A stretch of DNA of 20,697 bases. It comes from Corallochytrium limacisporum. Taxonomy: Eukaryota; Opisthokonta. The position numbers and the translations under genes are program-made. The notes beneath the pieces were generated by a model. It saw only the letters and a list, made by a program, of their open reading frames with translations, did not search any database and was not told the DNA's origin. Positions 1 to 9,642 of the stretch are shown piece after piece; positions within the stretch are counted from its first letter, which is position 1, and the number at the start of each line of letters is the position of its first letter. The stretch covers positions 363,822 through 384,518 of the forward strand of contig PDIP01000030.1 in NCBI GenBank assembly GCA_002811645.1, written 5' to 3'.

Positions 1-1326
1 CGGTTGGCGCGAATTTCTCCCTCCCTCCTTATTCCGGTTGATTAAATATGATTTGGATCAATATTTCGACGCAGAGGATAGTATCTTCCTCTCTGAATCA
101 ACTCTCTGAAGATGTCTATTACTTAGGGTAATAGATATTGACGACCGATGGAATGGGACCGACCAAATTGCACCACCAACTTTCTGACGACTTGAACAAA
201 ATTCCTTGAGATATAGGACACTCACCGCCATCACACCTTTATGATGAGCATGTACATGTCCGTCATGTTCACATGCACTAGGCACTCAGTGGTTTGTATG
301 TGTCTGTACGTATGCATGATCGTTTGCTGATGCCCTATCGGAGCTGGCTCTTTGGGGCGGTAGAAAGCGTGCCTTACACAATGGGCCAAGAAGGCTGCTT
401 GCCCACACACGCCCTGCACTCGCACTCACACTCACATTCACTCTCACACCAATGTGACCTGTCCGACAACCATCGGACGGCGAACTAACGCCACGAATAC
501 ACACACCCCATGTGTTTGCTGGCGATCGATTTGACATTGACATCAATCCGCCGGGCTTGGGATCGACCACACCATCTTTTCCATCTTGTCCTCTCACACA
601 TGAATGAACATCCAAGACCTACGATTGGGTTATGTGAGAATGGGGTGGCTTCAAATGTCTATGGACTTCGTGTAGAATGGGCCACACAGAGATTTAGCCT
701 TGAGTCCGACATCATCAATCGTTCTCCGCGTTCGTTCAGCGTCCCCCCATTTCAGAGGGAGACTGAATAAGATATTCCTTCTAAAGATGTGTTTTAGTCA
801 CCGCAACGAAAGCCTAATTGCCCGAGGCATACAGGCCCATTTTCCATCCCCAAATCTACTCTGTACCATGAACATACCATGCTCTAGAGCCATTGCTCAA
901 CGGCAGATAAAAATAGCCAGCTAATGACTAATCTGTAGTGGCCATAACTTTTGCCTTGTCCCAACCATCAAAGAATTCAATCCCTGTGTGAGATACTGTG
1001 ACTTTTCCTTCGGATCTCTCTCATGTTTGAGGATCAAGAGCGTCAACACTTCGATCCCACCTTGCTTGCAAAATCGCCACTTCAGCCAATGCCGTAAAAG
1101 GAGCCACCACGGAAAATTGGACAAACCACCGAAGGCCGCGCTACAATCGTGTCCATCCCCCACCCAATTCGCGAATAGCGAAATGGTTATAGATGCGCCG
1201 CTGCCATAACCTTGAACCTGTACCGTCCTCCCGTTTTCGGGGTCGAGGGAGACCCTTGCCGGTCGTCGCGGTTCGCACTCGACCCAAACTGTGACACCAC
1301 TTCGAACCACACACCTACGCACAAAG
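1..1326. other. Region without recognisable genes
   Basis: Only short frames with no family resemblance. A CACTCA/CTCACA-type short repeat lies at about 417-447. No RNA gene or mobile element was seen. Confidence 0.6.
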
Positions 1327-1673
1327 ATGCCAACTCCGATCAAAGTACCATGCTCAAGGGACCTTAACTGGCTGTTGGTGTTGGTCGTGTTCGCGCACGT
1401 TTTCCGCGCACAACTAGTGACGAGACCTTCTCACATAATAGGTACTGAAGAACAATCCCCGTGCTGCTGTACTTCCCGTTGCGCGCTGGGCCAGGTAAGT
1501 TATCTCAACCCCAGCACCGCCGCATATTGATTCTAGGTTTTCAGTCAACACTGGTTGGCTGCCACTGTGCGTGCATACTAAGGACGAACTTAGAACGGGT
1601 CCCCGTTCTTACTATTGCGTGGGCCTGTTTCCTTTTTCCCTTTATGCTTCGTATCGTCAGTTTGAAATATTAA
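1327..1673 (+). CDS. Candidate two-exon small secreted Cys-rich protein (tentative)
   Basis: An ATG at 1327 opens a frame with an N-terminal hydrophobic stretch typical of a signal peptide (WLLVLVVFAHVF, residues 15-26), then a Cys cluster (CCCTSRC). It reaches CAG followed by a perfect GTAAGT donor at 1495-1500. Splicing to TTTTCAG (ending 1544, a 50-nt intron) keeps phase 0 and continues with GCHCAC and a second hydrophobic segment to a TAA at 1671-1673, about 98 residues in all. Splicing to TCTAG (ending 1536) gives a shorter tail. I recognise no family. Support is only signal peptide plus splice-site agreement, and such arrangements arise by chance. Confidence 0.2.
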
Positions 1674-2978
1674 CAAATTACCATCATTGGTGTTGTGCTT
1701 TTGCGGTAGCGGTTCGAGATCGGCGAGCATAGACGGACAGCAAGTCTCGATGTTAATGGATTGTGTTGGAACACACCCACAAGATGGGTGGGATCCCCGC
1801 ACAAAACATCCTCACACACTGCTTACCCGGCCAGAATATAGGCATAGATGATGGGAATGGCCAACACCAAGAAAAAAAAAATCATGCTCAGTCACGTAGA
1901 TTTCAGCAAGGACAAACAGAATGCAGCAGAATGCAGCAATCGCATGCGAAGTCAATTGCGGTGGGAAACAACAGTACTCCCACCTACAGTAGTGGAAAGG
2001 GGTGGGCGGGAAGAGATGAGCGGGGCTCACGAAAAAATGAGCAATATGACCAGCACCATGGCCCCAGGGCACCGAAGGGAAACAACACCCGAGATCGCCA
2101 TCCGAAACATTAGGAAAAGGAAAAGGGGGACTATAGTGAGAAAGTTTCCTGCTCGTGTTGGCATGGTATTTTCTTAGTATTGAAATCATCGTTCCTCCGT
2201 CGATGTTAAACACGCTCGCTGGTGTAGGTCACACCTTAAGTACTTATCAATACTGTTGAATGATGGATCATGTGAGGACTGGCTGTTTTTTCACATGTGC
2301 CCCGGCCTGAGAGTGGAACAAAACAGGTGTGAAAGTCGAGTTTACATTCGCTAACACCCCAAACCCCCCCCCCCTTCTTTCTTCCTCGAGGGCGTCTATC
2401 GAGAGAAGAAAGAGTCCACCAGCCCGAGTGTGGGAGCACCAAATCACTGTGTGCCCAGTGAGAGTGAAAACCACCTGAGCCCGCAAAGAACGATGCGAAA
2501 ACGTGGCTGGAAACATCGTGAATCCGAAGAGTCGAAAGATTCCAGACGACTCCTGCCATAGTGAATACGAGCGCACACCTTGGGGACGCTAATTGAAGAA
2601 TATTCATTTGTTGGTACCCACAGGGCACACACGTCACCGACACCTTCGAAAGCATTCTAATGCCCTTCATCGCGAAGGTGGGCAATGCTATTCCTCGGGC
2701 TTCTATTGCTATTAGCGGCGGTCTTCGCTTACTTTGGAAACTCAACCCCCGGAGGATCTCTTCAAACGATCCGGCGCCGGCACACACAACACAACAGCGT
2801 CTTCAACATGAATGCCATACGTAGTGCACGCTCCGGCTAGCAACGTTTCACCCGTCGCTCGTCGCCGCGTCGTTGTGTTCTAAACCTAAGCAGTCGAGAA
2901 CCAAACGCGGCATACTAAAACCGACACCTCTCCTTCCGACGAAGACACTTTTTGCTAAACAAATGCAGAGAGGATGCC

Positions 2979-2986
2979 TATAAAAA
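2979..2986 (+). promoter_or_regulatory. TATA box with no recognised gene
   Basis: TATAAAAA followed by GGGG is the best TATA match in the window. The first downstream ATG (3002-3004) opens only 25 codons, rich in Lys, Arg and Ser, ending at TAG 3077-3079. A pyrimidine tract plus TTTGCAG (ending 3116) then looks like a 3' splice site. It may mark a short spliced or non-coding transcript, or be chance. Confidence 0.25.
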
Positions 2987-4400
2987 GGGGGAACGTAGGT
3001 TATGCCAGGCGTGAAACGGGAGCGCAAAAGTGTGGCGTCCGCGTCGTCGCAACAAACACAACGCAGCTCCGAGTCTTAGGGTGCTTCTTGATCTGGAATC
3101 ACTGTTTTGTTTGCAGTGCATACATTTCGGCTCGGTGCTGTTGTCCACACTGTTAAACAATGGGACAGATGTCCTCACACGTTGGAGTGTTTTGAGTCGG
3201 AGAGTTTCTGCTGCGGAATGCGTTGGCACTGCCAACAACAAGGTGCTTTTTTAACTGCTATCCGAGACGCGCAATCACTCTTTTAGGATCACAGACACTG
3301 TTTGTAGACATGTTGCTATTTTCACATCCAACAATCTCATCTTAACAAAGAGGAAGAAAGCGCTCTGCGTCCCTGTAACGAAAGGGAGCGGCCGCCGATG
3401 CTGCTCAAGCACCTCGTGATGGTCGGATAGGTGTGTATATTGATGCTTCGCAATTGCGGACAGCGCTAATTGATCACAACTGTTGTCCTCCATAGCAGTC
3501 GACGACACTGCAAGGAGTTTTGATGCCCATGAGGGAGTCTGCGGCGCTGCAAAGCAGTTGAGAGAGGTTGGCATGTTATGTACATGTCCGTGGATTACTG
3601 CTACCGGTGAAGTCTCATGAACCTACCTTTTGACAGATGCACAGGATTCATCTCAGGAGGTCATTGCTCACCACTGAGCATGTTTCTTGACGATGGTGAG
3701 ACGATCAAGCGATAGTGTGCAAGATGTCGGTGGTAATCGTCACACAATGTATGCATGTGTGCTCTTAATGTCTGGAGTGGGAGCTTCACGCAAGAAAGTT
3801 CCATGCAATTCATCTGTTGTTCCTGTTCCACTCATTACTTCCAGTTTATGTAGAAGCTAAGTCCTTGTAGCATGGTGCTTCTACCGCATCCGACTTCTGG
3901 TCATGGTACGCAGTGCGCAATGGTGCTTAGCTGACGGTCAATTAACTTCGATGATTTTGCATAAAGTCATGTGCCCTTTGTTCCACACATTTATCCTTGA
4001 ACCTGCCCTCCACTACACTCGTTCCAAAACTACCGCCAAATCCTGTACTGGCAGTACTTGGTCCAAGGTCCTTTTGACATGGAAAGAATTATCATCTCCA
4101 CTCGTGAAAGGTCCTGTGTTAACCACACGTTGCATTTTGTTCCCACTACAGAGCTCAGATATATCAAATCTATGAAGATTATATGAATAAAAATTGCAAA
4201 TTTCTTCACAAGATAGTTTCTTCTCCCCATGGTTGTCACAGGTTAAAAAAATGTTCGCAGCCCCAACTCAACACGAGTGGATATGGAGCAACTTGGTCAG
4301 CATACACTCAAGCCACACTCCACGTGGTACTCGCTCAATTACCGTCACTGGACATCGAACCTGTTGCAGTCGGAGTCCAAGGTGTATCTGTGGTACCAGG

Positions 4401-4573
4401 ACACACACACACGCACTCAACTCACATACTCACACACACGGGGTAAGGGGCGGCGGGGACTTTTGGTTGTGGTGCGCGCGCACAAGGCACGGCGAGAGAG
4501 AGTGGGCAGAGAGAGGAGAGAGCGAGAGAGAGGAGAGAGCGAGAGAGAGAGAGAGAGTCAGTGCGTGTGTGTG
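4401..4573. repeat. Compound CA / GA microsatellite with flanking inverted repeat
   Basis: CA-rich sequence (4401-4439) precedes a nearly pure GA tract (4493-4558), which contains a 17-base unit repeated in tandem (4510-4526 and 4527-4543). The 13 bases at 4404-4416 are the exact reverse complement of 4561-4573, so the two arms could pair around the GA tract. Confidence 0.75.
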
Positions 4574-7500
4574 AGGAAACAGCTCTGACTGTTTGACAAT
4601 GAAAGCTCATGCATTTCTTTGTTGGCTTTGTCTTTACCCATGAGTGATTACTGTGTCAAAGAATGCGACGGTTGACTTCGAGTTCTGGAAGCATGGCGTA
4701 GTCATGAAGACCCACGACGAGTGACGAAGGCGCGCAATTCCGGAGGAGGGTTCGGGTTTGGTTTGCACCCTGGCGCTTCCAACAAGAACTTGAGGTAGTG
4801 CAAAAAGTACTAAGGATGGTCCTTCGCGAACGCGGTGTTGTTGTTATTCTGCAAAATGGAATCCATGGGGAGATTACTTCTATGTAAATTCTATATTAAA
4901 AAAAGAACCCCACACCTGTGTGTACCGGTATGAAAGATGGACCCAACAATTTTGCCTTACCTCATGCAAATCTACAGCTGAAGAAATACGCCCGTATAGT
5001 GAATACATAGGTGGAGAAGGCAGGTAGTCCGGAGATCTCCCTCTTGGTGTGTCATTCACGTCGTGTTTCACTGGTCTGAGTATGGGCTATGGGCAGGGAG
5101 GTTACCTGAAGGATGGAAAAAGAGTAGTAAGCCGGTGTGAATGGAAAGCGGATATCTGTCCATTTCCACACTCAATACGAACAATGACTATAGCCAGCGT
5201 GGTCATGTGGAGAGATAGTTGCTCAGCCTTGTGAGGAGGGAACGACACGCCTCGTTCTAGAAAACTGTCCACGATGAAACAAACTCTGAGATTACAGTAT
5301 AAGTTCTACGGTAAGAATATTCGCAATGTTGCTGAATAGGGCCAGATCCGTCCACACTTGGTTGTACTGATGCCGTAAGTAGAATCGTCGAAAAAGAGAA
5401 CGAAATCTTGCAATGTGTGTTCATGCCCGAGTAGAGACGAAGAGAATGTACCAATATCAGAAAGCAAACCACTCGCTAGACGAGCCTTTGCTTTCAGTGT
5501 GTGTGATCACGCCGGCGGGGATGGCTGAGAGGGTGGTATGAATAAAAAAAAACCAGAGAATTGGGACAGAGGTACTGGAGGTCGGGCTACGTTGGGGCAT
5601 TCACGCCGTACATTCAGTAAGCACACCAAGCTCTACGAATCCTTATGAAATTAGGGACAATAAAAGCTCCGCCGTGAACGTCCGGACAGAAATCAGGAGA
5701 GTCATAGTCAGGTAGTCCACGCAAGACGCGCCCGCCGTGTGAGATGGGTCGGAGCGGTGTGATGGGAGCACAGGCAAATATTTCTGAAGCGTAAGCAACC
5801 GTGGTCCGGAATGAAAGCCACTCCCATATCGTACATCTGTGCTCCCTGCGTCGTCTCTTCTGCCCTCGACGCGCATAATGCTCCGGTGTGAAACATGCGG
5901 TTGGGCAGAAGCAATCTTTGATGAATTCGTTTTGTCCGCTCTGGTATGTAGATGCTGTGGCATGGCGGTGTGATAGTATGGAAAACAAATGGGACAGCGC
6001 CCGCATGTGGTCCGAGGAATGAACCGATGGCAACATCTGAATTGCCACTGAGGTTGTTCGCAAACTCTACTCGATTTTGCTTCGCGAGACATCCAGGAGT
6101 GTATACAATTTATATGGAGTTCGCTCCCTTGAAAAGCAAACTGCTGTCTTTTTTCCACCGTGGTGGACTTTTTTTTTGCCGAAACTAATTCACGTCACCC
6201 AAAGCGTCCATACTTAATGTATAGGGAAATGCAACACAGACAGCCCAACAGCGAAGCACACAAAGCGGACAACGGGAGGTCAACACAAGCGGCCGGGCTA
6301 ACCGAAATAGAATCAATTTCTGCCGGGTTCCACCACTGCTACGGCAACCTCCGATCAATTTGTACTGATGGCGCTCCCTCCCCCGGGGGGGGTCCGCTGG
6401 TGGCGGGATGCCGGGTCACCGGCAGTACCCTGGATGTTCATCATTTGATAGCCACAGGCGTAGCAGTCACTGAAACGACGCCTTCAGCATGCTCAGTAAT
6501 GCTCCCGTATGAGTGTTGAGGATGAGCAGCGATGTAGCCAAAAATAGCAACGAGATTACAAATTTCGTATATCTGCCAGTGATGTTTATGCCGGTAGAAA
6601 TCCGATTTTGTTCGGGGACGGTGGTGGCTTGTCCGTGAGCCACAGCGGTTTAGCCACTTTGTGCGTAGGCACAAAGAAAGAAAGAAGACACTGCGTAAAC
6701 AACACGGTCTGTCAAGTTTCTCGAACGACCCACTACAGTAAGGAAGTTTAAAGTACAGCGTGTGTCAGTATCGGCGGGATGTGCTTCGGTTGGTAACCAA
6801 CAAGGACTTCATCTTTCGTGCGGGAACGCTTGTGTTGCACCCATCTACTCGCTCATCCTTTGTTCCAATGGCCTTATTCCTTGGTCAAGTCGGTCAACTC
6901 CTGCTGAGGCAGTGCCGGTGGATGTTTGCTACCATGCAAGTGGGTTATCTCTGTGGGGAACTGTGTACGGAATCATCATCTATATCAAATCCTTATAAAA
7001 TACGTGGGTACCTAGACGCCTATTACTGCGGATAGCATTCGCATTCATAACACTTGCGTAACATCTAGCAAACATCCGTACCTCCGTTCTTATCGAGCAT
7101 CAGAGTAGTTGCACACCATTGACTCGTGTGGGCCCTGAGTGGACATGCCTTGCGCAACCTCAATGAGCATGATTCTATATCCGACCAATGAACAATGTCG
7201 GTGCATCTACATTGTTGAGGACACCGTAAACACTTATCTTGAGATGTCTGAGAAAGACAATGTGAACTACGTTGGGATCTTCACAAGAGGATGTGACCAC
7301 CCTGAATGAATGAGCGGTGCTAATACGTGGACGAATATTGAAAGCGTGCGTTGTGATGTGGATGCATGTGCCTGTGATCCTAATCGATTGTAGGTTTTCG
7401 CTAGTTCTTGGAGATCACCTCCACTGCTTGCGATGACAGTAACCCTTCTCTTCAAGATCCGACGATGCAGGGATGAATTTGATGTCTGTGTCCTTCTGTA

Positions 7501-8859
7501 TGCCTATGGTATCAGTGAATAAGGTTCCAACGTAGAGCACGAAGGCCTCCTGTGTTCGACGTCCACTCACAGAAAACATCCCTTTTCCCCTTGCTCACGA
7601 AAGCCCTCTAGCATTCGTCAACCCATTCAGTCAAAAGGGTAATAGAACGGCTATACTGTGCCGTGCTCACTACTTGTCGAATAACACTATCTCTCCGAAA
7701 TTTTCACGCCGGGGGAAAAGCGGGTAGGAGGGAAAGTGGCGAAGGGAAGCAAGAGGGGGCATTCTCATTTTACCCGGTTCCAGCCTATCCCCGGCAAATC
7801 TTATCCATAATATATGGCACCTTGTGTGACGACAGGGAGTGTACTTTTATTGTTTGCTTGTGATACCGGAGTGTCGGTTCCGCGGTGGTGTGTGCCGGTG
7901 GGGACGTGTGGGTGTGTGATCCATGTGATGCTCAGCATGAAGCTTCGAGAGTTTCTCTATCCCGTGTTTTGCCTTACACTTACACGTAGTTTCGGCATCT
8001 CTGCGCCACCTACAATAGAAGACTCGTCCGCGCACGACAACAAAGAATCACATCAGAACCGCACCACATACCCCAGACCGAAACCTCGTGGGTTATCCAA
8101 TCAGTTGCTATAGCTCTCCTATGATTTCAACTTCGGGCATGAAAACTCAGACACGCTACAGACAACACAAAACGGAACTAACCAACCTAGCATGAACGAT
8201 GGCAACCGTGATCAGCAAACCAGTTCCTGCCCGTCCTCACCTGGCCACCGTCCCACCGTCCCAAATGATTGGGGGCGTGTCGGCAAACATTAATCATACT
8301 GGGGAAAGGCAGAAGTTTTCCAAAAGGTCCAGTACTCCAGCGGTAGAGATACAACGTGTAACACAGTTTGCACACAACTCCCGCGCACACATTCCGCCCA
8401 CTACCTCGTCATCACTCCCCCATCTGGCCGTTCATGTGCCATGCATTCGCATTACTTAGCGTGCGAAGACCGAACATTCAACTGACTAGGAGTCAATCCT
8501 TCTCCGCGCATGACATGTGAGAGAAAGCGGGATGATGGGTATGGTTTTTTCAAACTAGTGGGAAAATGATAAAGATATTCATACATTTACTATCGGTTTA
8601 AGCTGTTTCAAGAAAGCTCCCCGTCGAGCCCAATTGACTGATGTATCCTTTGTTTCTGACGACGTGTGTGAGAGAGTTTAGTCGGGAAGAGAGTGAATTA
8701 CGTGCGCGCAGGTGTGAGCGTAGTGTGTGTCTTGCGTTCTTTTTGTTGGTGGCGAGGTGATACCAAAGGGAGAGGGGTCGGCGGGGGTTTGTTGGTGGCA
8801 GTGGATGCCGGGCGGCCTTTTGGGTCCAAACTGCAAAACTCTGGCGCGGGCCTCCTCCC

Positions 8860-9320
8860 CGGGGCGGGAGAGTTGGAGGGGGGGGGTTGTTCAGAGCGGG
8901 GGAAAAGGGACACTTCCACTCTCCCTCTCCCGGTCCTCCCCCCCTCCCCCCACTGCCCTCTCACCCTTCCATCACAACCGTCCCTAACGAAGGGGCGGGG
9001 GCCACGGGGTCTTGGAAGTCCAAGTAGGCGCGGAGAAGGAGCGCAAAAAGCAGGAGAAGGCCCCCCCCCGGGAGGGGGGGGAGAAAAGGGGAGGAGGGGG
9101 AAAAGGGGGAAAAGCTCGCTCTCTGTTTTGCCCAAGCGGCAAACGCCCAATGCCGAGATATACATAAGCCCCCTCTCCTCCTCTCCTCCCGGGCCCAAGA
9201 AGAGCAAAGATCCAAAAGTGTGTTTCCGGCAACGCACCACCACACACACCCAGAGCGAGCGAGAGCGGTAGTGGGGAGGCCGGGGAGAAGGGAGGGGGGA
9301 AAGGGGGATCCGGGGAAGGA
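8860..9320. repeat. Strand-switching polypurine/polypyrimidine block upstream of the GH114-type gene
   Basis: Long G-rich and C-rich runs alternate on the same strand: G-rich near 8861-8910, C/T-rich 8914-8984, G/A-rich 8989-9116, C/T-rich 9168-9193, G/A-rich 9250-9320. Several runs (notably 9070-9115) could form G-quadruplexes or triplex DNA. Both strands have stop-free frames here of low-complexity Gly/Arg/Pro/Ser, which I do not call genes. Confidence 0.7.
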
Positions 9321-9545
9321 AGAACTCGGTTGGATAGAAGAAGCCTGAAGTGATCAAGGGGAAGAATCAATCGGTTAGCTCGCTGTGTTCGTGTGCGTAA
9401 GGTTCTGTTTTGTTTCTTGGGATCAAACTGTCACGCAGGGACGAGGGGAAACAAAGGGACACAGACTAGAAGACGCAACAAGCGTTGGAGTTTAGGAGCA
9501 GAATCCCCAGTCGAGAACAGATGGACTGGGCTGGCCACGGAGGGG
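9321..9545 (+). promoter_or_regulatory. Probable proximal promoter region of the GH114-type gene
   Basis: Normal-complexity DNA between the purine-rich block and the TATA-like box at 9546. No known factor site is recognised with confidence. Confidence 0.35.
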
Positions 9546-9553
9546 TATTTAAA
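9546..9553 (+). promoter_or_regulatory. TATA-like box of the GH114-type gene
   Basis: TATTTAAA, set in GC-rich flanks, lies about 97 bases before the start codon. A TATA box usually places transcription start about 30 bases downstream, near 9576-9584, which would give a short leader. No experimental start site is known here. Confidence 0.55.
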
Positions 9554-9595
9554 CCGGACAGCTCCGAGGGCACCTGTGAGCAGTCGATCTGATCT

Positions 9596-9637
9596 GTAAG
9601 TCCAAGTACTAGTTAATGTTCTTATAGCTAGCATTAG
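9596..9637 (+). other. Probable 42-nt intron in the 5'UTR of the GH114-type gene
   Basis: A perfect GTAAGT donor (9596-9601) is followed by a branch-like TACTAG/TTAAT stretch (9607-9617) and by AG acceptors at 9626-9627 (TATAG) and 9636-9637 (ATTAG). Splicing to the second leaves only ACAAC between the junction and the ATG. The intron contains an upstream ATG (9616-9618) opening a three-codon frame that ends in TAG at 9625-9627, so splicing would remove a potential inhibitory uORF. Confidence 0.5.
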
Positions 9638-9642
9638 ACAAC

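Larger units (their letters stand above)
1674..8690. other. Long region without recognisable genes
   Basis: About 7 kb of mixed composition. Frames here are short, often lack an ATG start and match no family I know. Visible landmarks are an A-run near 1870, an 11-C run at 2364-2374, the TATA-like box at 2979, a CA/GA repeat cluster at 4401-4573, an A-run near 5546-5553, a CCCCCGGGGG palindrome at 6380-6389, and a GC-rich GT block near 7870-7925. I see no transposon ends, tRNA or snRNA. Confidence 0.5.

Noticed and set aside
1704-1723. GGTTCGAGATC resembling a tRNA B box
   Set aside because: No matching A box, no cloverleaf stems and no T-run at a suitable distance. Other GGTTCGA-like spots (for example 4352 and 17814 on the minus strand) also fail on stem pairing.
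2236-2787. 183-codon minus-strand frame
   Set aside because: No ATG at its start, no recognisable domain, and it runs through a C homopolymer.
5643-6158. 171-codon minus-strand frame
   Set aside because: Starts at GTG, overlaps another frame of similar length on the same strand, and has no recognisable domain.
8693-9370. Overlapping long open frames on both strands (up to 219 codons)
   Set aside because: They arise from the G- and C-rich tracts, which contain few stops. Products are low-complexity Gly/Pro/Arg/Ser and several frames compete in the same place.
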